NCBI RefSeq assembly: GCF_000348745.1
Contig: NC_020812.1
Span: 1,373,444 to 1,437,443, forward strand
Origin: Micavibrio aeruginosavorus EPB
GTDB taxonomy: Bacteria; Pseudomonadota; Alphaproteobacteria; Micavibrionales; Micavibrionaceae
Direction of reading: 5' to 3'
Length of the DNA: 64,000 nucleotides
This document shows positions 11,036 through 19,439 of the stretch, piece by piece. Below the pieces are notes generated by a model that was given only the letters and a program-made list of their open reading frames with translations, was not told where the DNA came from and made no database searches. Made by a program: the position numbers and the translations under genes. How positions within the stretch are numbered: the stretch's first letter is position 1; each line of letters begins with the position of its first letter.

Positions 11036-12315
11036 TTCAACACCTCAGCCAAAGCGTTACAGAACGCATCAATGTCGGATGCTTCGGTCATTTCCGTTGC
11101 GGCGACCAGCAAACGGTTCCCATCCAGCGCCAGCCCCGCAATAATGCCCTTGGCCGCCAATTGGTCGACGACGCCCGCAGATGGCTTCGACAATTCAACA
11201 ACAAATTCGTTGAAGAACGTCTCATTCACCACTTTCACGCCCGGCACTTTCGCCAGCGCATCGGCCAGCATCCCGGCGCGTTCATGGTTGATGCGGGCCA
11301 GTTGCTTGAACCCGCCCTCGCCCAGCAACCCCATATGAACGGTGAACGCCAGCGCGCACAGCCCCTGGTTCGTGCAGATGTTCGACGTCGCCTTTTCCCG
11401 GCGGATATGTTGTTCCCGCGTGTTCAGGGTCAGGACGAAGGCGCGTTTTCCATCCGCGTCCACCGTTTCCCCGACCAAGCGGCCCGGCATTTGGCGGACA
11501 TATTCGGTGCGGCAAGCAAAGAAGCCCAAATGCGGTCCACCAAAGCCCATGGCCAGACCGATGGACTGCGCTTCGCCACAAACAATATCCGCCATGCTCG
11601 GCGCGGGCAGAAGGCCCAGCGATACGATTTCGTTAATCACAACAACCAGTTTCGCGCCTAGACGATCACACAGCGCGCGCCAATCCGCATATTGCACCGG
11701 CTGGCCCAGGAAATCCGGGCACTGCACGATGATACAGGCCACATCGGACTCATCATCCGTAATGGTCTTAAACGTTTTTTGTTCGCAACCCCGCACACCG
11801 GATTTCAGCACATCCCAATAATGCGGATGCAGGTCATTGCCCACGATCACGCGGCCCCGCCCGGTCAGGCGCATCGCCATCAATGCGGCCTCGGTACAGG
11901 ATGTCGCGCCGTCATACATGGATGCGTTGGCAATATCCTGTCCGGTCAATTGCGCGATAAAGGTTTGAAATTCAAAAATCGCGGTCAATGTGCCTTGCGC
12001 GATTTCCGGCTGGTACGGCGTATAGGCGGTCAGAAATTCCGAGCGTTGGATAATATAATCCACACTGGCCGGAACATGGTGGTAATAACACCCAGCCCCG
12101 AGGAAGAACGGCCCCGCACCCGCCGCACGGTTCTGGTTCGCGTAAGCGGACAAGGCACGCTCCACCGCCAACTCACCCATATGCGGGGGTAGATCAACCG
12201 CCCCCTTCATCCGCGCCTTCGCCGGAACGTCAACGAACAGATCATCCACGCTTGCGACGCCAATGGCATCCAGCATGGCTTTACGGGCATTTTGTGTCTG
12301 GGGCAGATAGCGCAT
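11032..12315 (-). CDS. gcvPA: Glycine dehydrogenase (decarboxylating) subunit 1, P1 protein
   Basis: The N-terminal half of the split P-protein (427 residues; homologues about 440-450). The family N-terminus MRYLPQT plus FLGAGCYYHHVPASVDYIIQ and QTFIAQLTGQDIANASMYDG identify it. It forms the heterotetramer with GcvPB. The gene is 26 bases downstream of gcvH, with AAGGAAGG before the ATG, and overlaps gcvPB by four bases. Split P-proteins occur in many bacteria; the one-piece GcvP is the alternative arrangement. Confidence 0.95.
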   Translation of the reverse strand: MRYLPQTQNARKAMLDAIGVASVDDLFVDVPAKARMKGAVDLPPHMGELAVERALSAYANQNRAAGAGPFFLGAGCYYHHVPASVDYIIQRSEFLTAYTPYQPEIAQGTLTAIFEFQTFIAQLTGQDIANASMYDGATSCTEAALMAMRLTGRGRVIVGNDLHPHYWDVLKSGVRGCEQKTFKTITDDESDVACIIVQCPDFLGQPVQYADWRALCDRLGAKLVVVINEIVSLGLLPAPSMADIVCGEAQSIGLAMGFGGPHLGFFACRTEYVRQMPGRLVGETVDADGKRAFVLTLNTREQHIRREKATSNICTNQGLCALAFTVHMGLLGEGGFKQLARINHERAGMLADALAKVPGVKVVNETFFNEFVVELSKPSAGVVDQLAAKGIIAGLALDGNRLLVAATEMTEASDIDAFCNALAEVLK

Positions 12316-12341
12316 GGGTGTAACCCCTTCCTTTTTGTCTC

Positions 12342-12716
12342 TTACAGAGTCTTCACAAACGCGTCATACGCCGCCTGATCCATCAGGCCGGCCATTTCAT
12401 CGGCATTGGTCATTTTGATTTTGGCGATCCAGCCTTCTTCCAAAGACTTTTTGATCAGTTCCGGATCGGTCGACAAATCATCATTCACCGCGACGATTTC
12501 CCCGGTCACCGGCGTGTACACTTCGGCGGCGGTTTTCACGGATTCAACAACGGCAAAATGCTCGCCCTTCTTCACGCCTTTACCAATCGACGGCAATTCA
12601 ACATAAACCAGATCGCCCAACGCGTTCTGCGCGTAATCGGTAATGCCCAGCACCGCCGTATCATCACCTTCGATTTTCAGCCATTCATGGTCTTTGGTAA
12701 ATTTCAGACTGCTCAT
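12342..12716 (-). CDS. gcvH: Glycine cleavage system H protein (lipoyl carrier)
   Basis: A 124-residue swinging-arm protein carrying aminomethyl groups between P, T and L proteins. The lipoylation lysine is in ESVKTAAEVYTPVTG, the family site; the N-terminus KFTKDHEWLK and the C-terminal DEAAYDAF-like end are typical. The start at 12716 overlaps the gcvT stop by one base (TGATG). The longer frame to 12776 simply runs inside gcvT. Confidence 0.96.
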   Translation of the reverse strand: MSSLKFTKDHEWLKIEGDDTAVLGITDYAQNALGDLVYVELPSIGKGVKKGEHFAVVESVKTAAEVYTPVTGEIVAVNDDLSTDPELIKKSLEEGWIAKIKMTNADEMAGLMDQAAYDAFVKTL

Positions 12717-13810
12717 CACGCTGCTTCCTTCTTTTTCATGGATTTTGTTTTTGCGGACACGAACGGCAGAGCGCAAACCTCTGCCGCAATATTGCGTCCA
12801 CGGACATTGACGAAAATTTTATGGCCAGTTTCGGCATATTCGGCCTGAATATACCCCATGCCGATGGAGGCCTGCGTGCTGGGGGAATATCCACCGCTGC
12901 TCAACATCCCAATCACCTCATCCGCCTCGTTACGGATTTCGGCCCCTTCGCGGGCCACGCCCTTGTCGGTCAGGCGTACGCCCACGCGCACATGCTCCGT
13001 GCCATTGGCCAGATGCGCGCGAATGACCTCCGCCCCGATATAATCGGTATGATCCTTGGCGATGATCCAGTTCAGGCCCGCTTCCACGGCGCTGATATCT
13101 TCGTCCAATTCATGCCCGTATAATGGGTAGCCCATTTCAAGGCGCAGGGAATCCCGCGCGGCCAATCCAACGGGCTTCACCGCTTCATGCGCCATAAACG
13201 CGTTCCACACCTTTTCGGCATTGCGTTCGGGGATGCTGATTTCAAAGCCATCTTCGCCCGTGTAGCCCAGACGGCTGATCAGCAGGTCATTATGCTCCGC
13301 CATCCACATATACGGCATCAATGACGCATCAAACCCCAGCACATCGCGGATCACGCGTTCGGAATCTGGCCCCTGCAGCGCAATCAAGGCGCGGTCCGTA
13401 ATAATGTCCATCTGCGCATTCGACGGCAGGTGCGATTGCAGCCACGGGAAATCCTTGTCCTTGCATCCGGCATTCACGACGGCGAAGAATTTGTCCGGTC
13501 CCATGCGGGTCACGATCAAATCATCGACCGTGCCGCCGCGTTCGTTGGTCAGGACGGAATATTTCGCGCGCCCGCCGGGAATATTGGCGAATGATGACGG
13601 CGTCACATGTTCCCAAAATGCGGTTGCGCCCGCACCGGTCACAAACATCTGGCCCATATGCGACACATCGAACAAACCCGCATGCGTGCGCGTCCATTCA
13701 TGTTCCTTGATCACCCCTTCACCGTAGTAAAGCGGCATATCATATCCGGCGAATTCGCCCATTTTCGCGCCCAGGGCAATATGGGCGGCGTGTAGCGGTG
13801 TGGTTTTCAT
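12716..13810 (-). CDS. gcvT: Glycine cleavage system T protein, aminomethyltransferase
   Basis: Transfers the methylene group from lipoyl-GcvH to tetrahydrofolate, releasing ammonia. It has 364 residues with family features HAALGAKMGEFAGYDMPL-like N-terminus, FDVSHMGQ, NAGCKDKD and GYTGEDGFEIS. It is the first gene of the gcv operon. AAAGGAAT lies ten bases before the ATG and is enclosed by the inverted repeat CATGGC/GCCATG. No glycine riboswitch signature was recognised in the 137 bases upstream. Confidence 0.95.
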   Translation of the reverse strand: MKTTPLHAAHIALGAKMGEFAGYDMPLYYGEGVIKEHEWTRTHAGLFDVSHMGQMFVTGAGATAFWEHVTPSSFANIPGGRAKYSVLTNERGGTVDDLIVTRMGPDKFFAVVNAGCKDKDFPWLQSHLPSNAQMDIITDRALIALQGPDSERVIRDVLGFDASLMPYMWMAEHNDLLISRLGYTGEDGFEISIPERNAEKVWNAFMAHEAVKPVGLAARDSLRLEMGYPLYGHELDEDISAVEAGLNWIIAKDHTDYIGAEVIRAHLANGTEHVRVGVRLTDKGVAREGAEIRNEADEVIGMLSSGGYSPSTQASIGMGYIQAEYAETGHKIFVNVRGRNIAAEVCALPFVSAKTKSMKKKEAA

Positions 13811-13830
13811 GGCTTTATTCCTTTGCCATG
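13808..13830 (-). promoter_or_regulatory. Inverted repeat enclosing the gcvT ribosome-binding site
   Basis: CATGGC and GCCATG (6-bp stem) flank an 11-base loop that contains the Shine-Dalgarno sequence, and the second arm includes the ATG start. In RNA the start codon would be paired and the ribosome-binding site exposed in the loop. It could modulate translation, but six base pairs is a modest stem. Confidence 0.35.
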
Positions 13831-13947
13831 AAATCTAAAGGACACACCCGCCCCACGCCACCCCATGCGCAGCGCAAAACCCAATAGATCACAGGCATTT
13901 TTATGATGCCCCGCGATATGAATATGTTTTGGAAAATGGCGAAAGTC

Positions 13948-14511
13948 TTACGCCGCCTTCGCCTTTGCGGTCCCGCCAACATGGCTCAGGAACCGGTCCA
14001 CGAACCCTGTCAGGAACTTGGCCGTATCCGGGTTGCTGACATTGCCATCACTGTCGATCAGCCCTTCTTTAAAGGTCAGGTACAGCTCCGGCTGCGCCAT
14101 CATCGCCATATCCAGGAAACCGGCGGTGACAGACCGCAAATGCGCCTGCGCCACCGCGGTACCAATTGCACCCGGCGACGTGCCGCAAATGGCCCCCGGC
14201 TTGCCCGCGAACGAGTTTTTGCCATAAGGACGAGATGCCCAATCAATCGCGTTTTTCAGAACACCGGGGATAGAGCGGTTATATTCCGGGGTGATAAACA
14301 AAACCCCATCCGCGCCCTCAATCTCACTTTTCAGGCGCGTGACCGATGCCGGCACGTTGCCCTCCAGATCCTGGTTAAACAGCGGCAAATCATCAATCCG
14401 CACGTGAATCGCGCTAAAACGGCCCGCGCCCAGCTTTTCCAGTGCTTTGGCCAGTTTCAGATTGGACGAATCTTTACGAATGCTGCCGACGATAATCGCG
14501 ATTTTGGTCAT
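13948..14511 (-). CDS. NAD(P)H-dependent FMN reductase, ChrR/YieF family
   Basis: A 187-residue flavodoxin-fold oxidoreductase that reduces quinones, chromate or FMN with NAD(P)H; cytoplasmic. The phosphate-binding loop GSIRKDSSNLKLA near residue 9 and the TPEYNRSIPGVLKNAIDW signature near residues 75-92 are those of the ChrR/YieF/AZR group. A C-terminal Ala/Lys tail (TAKAKAA) is unstructured. It lies upstream of gcvT on the same strand, 137 bases away, and may be a separate unit. Substrate in vivo is unknown. Confidence 0.9.
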   Translation of the reverse strand: MTKIAIIVGSIRKDSSNLKLAKALEKLGAGRFSAIHVRIDDLPLFNQDLEGNVPASVTRLKSEIEGADGVLFITPEYNRSIPGVLKNAIDWASRPYGKNSFAGKPGAICGTSPGAIGTAVAQAHLRSVTAGFLDMAMMAQPELYLTFKEGLIDSDGNVSNPDTAKFLTGFVDRFLSHVGGTAKAKAA

Positions 14512-14806
14512 GGATGGCCCCCAAAGAATGAAAGAAAGGAATATTGGCGTTTGAATCTAAACCTTTTTTCCCCGATTTCCAGTCTGTAAATAAATGCATG
14601 CCCCGCAACAATTTACTTGTTTTCTGTAAATATTTGTGGTTAATAGCGGGCATTGAGTTCTGTAATAACTCTTCGTCCTGTCAGCCTTGTGACCAAAATC
14701 ATCAAGCGTGAACCAAAGAGTTTTACCAGCCACCTACCGGAAACGGACGGCTGGATACGAAACTCTTTATTTTAAAAACGACTTCTTGATAAAGGAAACT
14801 ACGACT

Positions 14807-15013
14807 ATGGCTACAGGTACCGTTAAATGGTTCAACACCACCAAAGGCTTCGGCTTCATTCAACCTGACCAAGGCGGCGCGGACGTTTTCGTTCACATCT
14901 CCGCTGTTCAACAGGCTGGCTGGTCCACCCTGAACGAAGGTCAAAAAGTAAGCTATGAGCTGGTGACAAGCCGCGGTAAAACCGCAGCCGCTGACCTGCG
15001 CGACGCAGCCTAA
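14807..15013 (+). CDS. cspA: Cold-shock protein, CspA family
   Basis: A 68-residue single cold-shock domain that binds single-stranded RNA/DNA and melts mRNA structure. RNP1 (KGFGFI) and RNP2 (DVFVHIS) are intact, with [10 protein letters not shown] at the N-terminus. The start is 14807 with AAAGGAAA upstream; the frame extends 33 codons further but lacks similarity. The 295-base gap before it (14512-14806) has no gene; AT-rich promoter-like sequence lies near 14600-14650 and the leader appears long, as in cold-regulated csp genes whose 5' UTR acts as a thermosensor. A helicase gene follows 137 bases downstream. Confidence 0.95.
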   Translation: MATGTVKWFNTTKGFGFIQPDQGGADVFVHISAVQQAGWSTLNEGQKVSYELVTSRGKTAAADLRDAA

Positions 15014-15038
15014 TCTTAGGCTAATCGACGACGTCCCT

Positions 15039-15150
15039 CTCTTTTTGTGTAGGGACCAACACGGTTAAATCTTCGACTGAAGAATAACAGGACCTTCTCC
15101 GGCACATGTCGTGCCGGAGGTGTTGGTCCCGACATACACGACAAAAAGAG
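15039..15150 (+). promoter_or_regulatory. Structured leader that can sequester the helicase ribosome-binding site
   Basis: Bases 15039-15048 pair perfectly with 15141-15150 (10 bp), and 15052-15062 pair with 15120-15130 (11 bp). Between them are a perfect 9-bp hairpin (15097-15105 with 15111-15119, loop ATGTC) and a smaller TCTTC/GAAGA hairpin at 15070-15083. The outermost strand contains the helicase Shine-Dalgarno region (AAAAAGAG) immediately before its ATGs. If folded, translation would be blocked. A thermo- or autoregulatory element is plausible. Confidence 0.65.
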
Positions 15151-17139
15151 ATGATGATGCAGAATTTCCATGAAATGGGTCTGCCAGACGCGCTCGTGCG
15201 CGCTCTGGACTATATGAAGTTTGAAACGCCGACGCCGATTCAGGCCCAGGCTATCCCCCTCGCCCTTGCTGGCAACGACATTCTGGGTTCCGCCCAGACA
15301 GGCACAGGTAAAACCGGTGCTTTCGCAATCCCAATCATTGCCAAACTGATCGAGTTCCCGGAGTCGGGCGCGTTGATCATGACGCCGACTCGCGAACTGG
15401 CTGTTCAGGTTGCTGACATCGTCCGCAAAATGCTGGGCTCCCAACCGACGATGACGCTGGCCGTTCTGATCGGTGGCGAACCGATGGACAAACAAATGCG
15501 CCAATTGCGCACCCACCCGCGCATCATTATCGGCACACCGGGCCGTATCAATGACCACCTGCAACGCGGCACCGTGAATTTTGAAAAATCCAACTTCCTG
15601 GTTCTGGATGAAACCGACCGGATGCTGGACATGGGCTTTGGCATCCAGATCGAAAAGATCATCCGGACCATGCCGAAAGAACGCCAGACCATGATGTTCT
15701 CGGCCACCATTCCGCCGTACATCAGTAAGCTGTCGGCCCAATATCTGAAAAACCCGCAGCGTATTTCGATTGGCGAAGAGTCAACCGCAGCGCCGAAGAT
15801 TAAACAGGAACTGGTTCACACCAACCACTCCGAAAAATACAATGCGCTGGTTGGGCAACTGGATCAACGCGAAGGGTCCGTAATCATTTTCGTGAAAACG
15901 AAACATGGTGCCGACCGTTTGGCCCGTAAACTGACCCAGGATGATTTCCGGTCCGAAGCCCTGCACGGTGACTTGCGCCAGAACAAGCGTGACCGCGTGA
16001 TCCGCAGCTTCCGCGACAAGAAATACCGTATCCTGGTTGCCACCGACGTGGCCGCCCGCGGCCTGGATATTCCGCACATCGAACACGTCGTCAACTACGA
16101 CCTGCCCCAATGTGCAGAAGACTACATCCACCGTATCGGTCGTACGGGCCGCGCCGGTGCCGAAGGCAACGCCGTATGCCTGCTGACATCCGAAGATGGC
16201 GGCAAGTGGAAAGCTATTCACAAGCTGATGAACCCGCCTGCCAATGGCGACAAGCACGAAGCCCGCGATGAAAATGGCGGTCGCCCGTCATTCGGACGCA
16301 AATCCGGCGGCTTTAAGCAAGGCGGATTCAAGCGTGATGGTTTCAAACGTGATGGATTCAGAAAAGAAGAAGGTGGCCGCGATGGTTACAAAAAAGAAGG
16401 CTTCAAACCGCGCCGTGATTTTGACGACCGCCCACGGCAAGACCGTCCTCGGAGCGAACGGCCGTTCGGCGACCGTCCGTTCAACAACGACCGTCCCCGT
16501 GGTGATCGCCCGTTCAATGATCGTCCCCGCGAAGATCGTCCCCGTCAAGATCGTCAGGGCCGCGATTATAACGACCGCCCGTCTTTCCGCGATGGTCGCG
16601 GCGGCGATCGGCCGTTCCAAAAGCGTGACGACGACCGTGGGAACCGTTTCAATCGTGACGAGCGCCCGAACACATGGAAAAAAGACCGCCCGTACAGCAA
16701 CGACCGGTCCTTCGATGAACAGCGCCCCCGCCGTGATTTTGCGGACCGCCCGCAAAACAACGAACGCGGAACCCGCCCGTTCAATGACCGCCCCCGCGAC
16801 GATCGTCCGCGCGAAGACCGCCCACGTCGCGAATTCTCCGACCGCCCGCGTCAAGATGCCGCGCCGCGCCGGAACGACGATTCCTTCGGCAACCGCAAAC
16901 CAAAATTCCAAGGTGACCGTGACGGAAACCGTCCGGAGCGCGGAAACCGTGACGCGGACGGCAATCGCCGCGATTTTGCCAAGCGTGATGGTGACCGCCC
17001 GTTCGGTCGCCGCCCGGGCGGCAATGGCGGAAACGGCAGCGGAAAGCCTGCGGGCCGACCAATGGGCGGCCAACGCCCGGCTGAGGGCGGAAAAGTGCGC
17101 ACCGCATCCAGCAGCGGAAAACGCTATTACTCTGCATAA
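15151..17139 (+). CDS. DEAD-box RNA helicase with long Arg-rich tail
   Basis: ATP-dependent RNA helicase, probably for mRNA decay or ribosome assembly in the cold, given cspA upstream. All core motifs are seen: Q motif (PTPIQAQAIPLAL), I (AQTGTGKT), Ia (PTRELAVQ), TPGRI, III (SATIP), V (ATDVAARGLD) and VI (YIHRIGRTGRAG). Motif II is DETD (residues 153-156) instead of DEAD. The core ends near residue 375, and about 285 residues of low-complexity Arg/Asp/Gly/Phe sequence follow (DRPRxDRPF-type repeats, RGG-like pieces), predicted to be disordered and RNA-binding. Three ATGs in a row start at 15151; 15157 gives the best spacing to AAGAG. The product is 662 residues. Confidence 0.93.
   Translation: MMMQNFHEMGLPDALVRALDYMKFETPTPIQAQAIPLALAGNDILGSAQTGTGKTGAFAIPIIAKLIEFPESGALIMTPTRELAVQVADIVRKMLGSQPTMTLAVLIGGEPMDKQMRQLRTHPRIIIGTPGRINDHLQRGTVNFEKSNFLVLDETDRMLDMGFGIQIEKIIRTMPKERQTMMFSATIPPYISKLSAQYLKNPQRISIGEESTAAPKIKQELVHTNHSEKYNALVGQLDQREGSVIIFVKTKHGADRLARKLTQDDFRSEALHGDLRQNKRDRVIRSFRDKKYRILVATDVAARGLDIPHIEHVVNYDLPQCAEDYIHRIGRTGRAGAEGNAVCLLTSEDGGKWKAIHKLMNPPANGDKHEARDENGGRPSFGRKSGGFKQGGFKRDGFKRDGFRKEEGGRDGYKKEGFKPRRDFDDRPRQDRPRSERPFGDRPFNNDRPRGDRPFNDRPREDRPRQDRQGRDYNDRPSFRDGRGGDRPFQKRDDDRGNRFNRDERPNTWKKDRPYSNDRSFDEQRPRRDFADRPQNNERGTRPFNDRPRDDRPREDRPRREFSDRPRQDAAPRRNDDSFGNRKPKFQGDRDGNRPERGNRDADGNRRDFAKRDGDRPFGRRPGGNGGNGSGKPAGRPMGGQRPAEGGKVRTASSSGKRYYSA
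16405..16860 (+). repeat. Degenerate repeats encoding DRPR/DRPF units
   Basis: Many imperfect copies of a GACCGTCC-type unit encode Asp-Arg-Pro-Arg/Phe repeats in the helicase tail. The same repetitive, Arg-rich composition keeps other frames open on both strands, which explains several long shadow frames here. Confidence 0.7.
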
Positions 17140-17173
17140 TTCCTGAAGATTTCAGGACATTAAGGTTTGACGG

Positions 17174-17215
17174 GGTGCCCCATCTTTGCAAAGGTGGGGC
17201 ACCTTTGATTTTGAT
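17174..17215 (+). terminator. Intrinsic terminator after the helicase gene
   Basis: GGTGCCCCA/TGGGGCACC form a 9-bp stem topped by an inner CTTT-GC-AAAG stem, followed by TTTGATTTTGAT. It lies 35 bases after the helicase stop and just before the next gene. Confidence 0.85.
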
Positions 17216-17234
17216 ACATAAAGCCCGATTGCCC

Positions 17235-18050
17235 ATGACCGAAACCTACATTGTCAACACCCCAGCCACATGGATCCGCACCCGCCCCGCCCATGAACCG
17301 ATGATCGGGCGGCGGGACTCGCAGGTGTTGTTCGGCGAAACGGTACGCGGCGATAACAATCTGTATCAACACTGGATCGCGGCCACATCGGCGCAGGATG
17401 GATACGAAGGCTGGATGTCCACCAACGACGTTCGCACAAAATCTTTTCTGTCAGAACCGACCCATATCATCGCGACCCGGATGGCGAATTTATACCCCTC
17501 GCCCACGTTCAAAATTCGCCCCAGCCTAACCCTGACCTTTATGGCGCAGGTCAAACCGAAATCCGACAATCTGGTTGTCGATGGATTTGTCGCTGTCCGC
17601 TTTAATGATGGCCTGTTATGGGTGCCGCAAAATCACATCATGACCAAAGCGGATGCGCTGGCCAACCCGGTGGACATTGTTGAAACGGCCAAAATGTTCC
17701 TGGGTGATCCGTATTTGTATGGCGGGCGTGGCCATGGCGGGATTGATTGTTCCGGGCTGGTTCAAATCGCCCTGCAACGCAACGGCATTTCCTGTCCCCG
17801 TGACGCAGACATGCAGGAAAACGTGGTCGGCGAAGCCGTGCCTGTATCCTTAAAAAACCTGCGCCGTGGTGATTTGGTCTATTTCCCCGGCCATGTCGGC
17901 ATCATGATCAACCGCACACACATGATCAACGCCACCGCCCGCTTTATGCAGGTGGTGATTGAGCCCGTCCGCGATGTGAAAAAAGCGTGTAACGATACGA
18001 TTACGGCTGTACGCCGTTTGCCGCCTTTGGTGCCGGGCGTAGCGCTTTAA
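17235..18050 (+). CDS. NlpC/P60 peptidase with SH3b-like domains, probably cytoplasmic
   Basis: A 271-residue protein with two SH3-like regions (about residues 5-140) and a C-terminal NlpC/P60 cysteine peptidase. The catalytic Cys is in GGIDCSGLVQIAL, the His in FPGHVGIMI, and the third polar residue follows in HMINATA. No signal peptide is present, so it resembles YkfC/DppVI-like murein-peptide hydrolases that cut L-Ala-D-Glu-DAP peptides in the cytoplasm. The ATG at 17235 is chosen because the upstream part of the frame crosses the terminator; its ribosome-binding site is weak. Its 3' end overlaps the convergent Mur ligase by 50 bases. Confidence 0.85.
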   Translation: MTETYIVNTPATWIRTRPAHEPMIGRRDSQVLFGETVRGDNNLYQHWIAATSAQDGYEGWMSTNDVRTKSFLSEPTHIIATRMANLYPSPTFKIRPSLTLTFMAQVKPKSDNLVVDGFVAVRFNDGLLWVPQNHIMTKADALANPVDIVETAKMFLGDPYLYGGRGHGGIDCSGLVQIALQRNGISCPRDADMQENVVGEAVPVSLKNLRRGDLVYFPGHVGIMINRTHMINATARFMQVVIEPVRDVKKACNDTITAVRRLPPLVPGVAL

Positions 18051-19428
18051 GCAACCCACGGCCGAAATCTGTCAGTGTATCATCCCGCGCGCCCATAATG
18101 ACCAGACGGTCCCCCGGCTTCGCCAGCGACAGCATCAACGCCCCGGCATCGTCCCGATTGTTGCAGAACTGCGCATCAACGCCGCGTCCCACCATATCGC
18201 CGATCAGATCCGCGGATGAGATATTGCGGTTCACCGTCCCGCCAGCATAAAAAATCTCCGGCATGATCACGACATCGCCATCACGCGTTCCGGCGGCAAA
18301 GGCGCTGACGATCCCGTCGCGCATCATCTTCATCGGGCCGAACCCGTGCGGCTGGAACATCACAATGACGCGCCCCGGATGATCCGCCAACGTTGCCAGC
18401 GATGCCGCAATTTTATCCGGGTTGTGCCCGAAATCATCAATCACCGTCACACCGTTTTCGGTGCCCAGCACCTCCATACGGCGGCGAATGCCGGAAAATT
18501 TTGACAGGGCCGCAACAGCATTGGCAAAATCCAACCCCAACGCCCGCGCAACCCCAAGGGCCGCCAACGCGTTTGATACGTTATGCCGCCCCGGAACCTT
18601 CATATTGCAGTGATACGCTGTGCCATCCGCATGCACATCAAATGCAACCCCACCGGCGGTCGGCGTGACGTTGCGGGCCACGATCATCGCGGCGTCATTA
18701 TCAATGCCGACGGTCACCGTGTTCGGATTAACCCCGGCCATGGCCGCGGCATGCACATCGTCCAGATTGACCACGGCCCCATCCCGCGCACGGGTCAGAA
18801 AGTCATGAAACAACGGTTCCAATTCCGCAATCGGCTTGTGATCCAGTGTAATATTGTTCAACACGGCCACGGCCGGTTGGTACAGCACGATGGATCCGTC
18901 GCTTTCATCCATTTCGGCGGCGAACAGATCGCCCGAGCCAGACACGGCATTGCCCATCAAACTGTTTGGATGTCCGACAAAATCCGGCATGATCCCGCCG
19001 TTAAAAATCGTCGGCCCCTGCCCCATTTCATGCAGCATAAAACCGGTCATGCCTGTGGTGGTCGTTTTCCCACTGGTACCGGCCAGCCCGATACCGCGTG
19101 CGGCATTAAACAATTCGGCCAACACCTCGGCCCGCTTTTTAATCGCAACCCCATGGGCTTTCGCGGCCTGCACATCGGGGATTGTATCCTCCACCGCGCT
19201 GGACACGACCAAAACATCCACGTCGGATGTCACGCCCGATCCGTCCTGCGGACACAACGTAATGCCCGCATCGGTCAGTGTTTTGGCTTTATCCGGGCTT
19301 TTGCCCTGATCAAACCCGCGATCCGATCCGGATACACGGTGCCCATGGCCACGGACAAGATCAGCCAGCGGGGCCATGCCGCTGCCGCCAATACCAACAA
19401 AGAAATAATGCAGGGGTTTATGGGTCAC
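18001..19428 (-). CDS. Mur ligase, MurC/Mpl type
   Basis: ATP-dependent amino acid/peptide ligase of the Mur superfamily, 475 residues in three domains: UDP-binding N-terminus (GIGGSGMAPLA), central ATPase (P-loop GLAGTSGKTTTTG near residue 116; LNNITLDHKP), and C-terminal domain (RRMEVLG, DDFGHNPDKI). Either MurC (adds L-Ala to UDP-MurNAc) or Mpl (recycles murein tripeptide). Because it faces a murein-peptide hydrolase and lies outside a dcw cluster, I favour Mpl-like recycling, which is inference. Start is GTG 19428, needed to keep the glycine-rich N-terminus; it has no clear ribosome-binding site and follows the lipoprotein gene by 11 bases, suggesting coupling. Confidence 0.82.
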   Translation of the reverse strand: MTHKPLHYFFVGIGGSGMAPLADLVRGHGHRVSGSDRGFDQGKSPDKAKTLTDAGITLCPQDGSGVTSDVDVLVVSSAVEDTIPDVQAAKAHGVAIKKRAEVLAELFNAARGIGLAGTSGKTTTTGMTGFMLHEMGQGPTIFNGGIMPDFVGHPNSLMGNAVSGSGDLFAAEMDESDGSIVLYQPAVAVLNNITLDHKPIAELEPLFHDFLTRARDGAVVNLDDVHAAAMAGVNPNTVTVGIDNDAAMIVARNVTPTAGGVAFDVHADGTAYHCNMKVPGRHNVSNALAALGVARALGLDFANAVAALSKFSGIRRRMEVLGTENGVTVIDDFGHNPDKIAASLATLADHPGRVIVMFQPHGFGPMKMMRDGIVSAFAAGTRDGDVVIMPEIFYAGGTVNRNISSADLIGDMVGRGVDAQFCNNRDDAGALMLSLAKPGDRLVIMGARDDTLTDFGRGLLKALRPAPKAANGVQP

Positions 19429-19439
19429 GATGGTTTAAA

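Noticed and set aside
13811-13947. Glycine riboswitch before gcvT
   Set aside because: I looked for the paired conserved cores of the glycine riboswitch on the minus strand and did not recognise them; the gap is also short for a tandem form.
16288-17073. Long open frames on both strands in the helicase tail
   Set aside because: Repetitive Arg-coding DNA keeps several frames open. The helicase frame is continuous from the conserved core.
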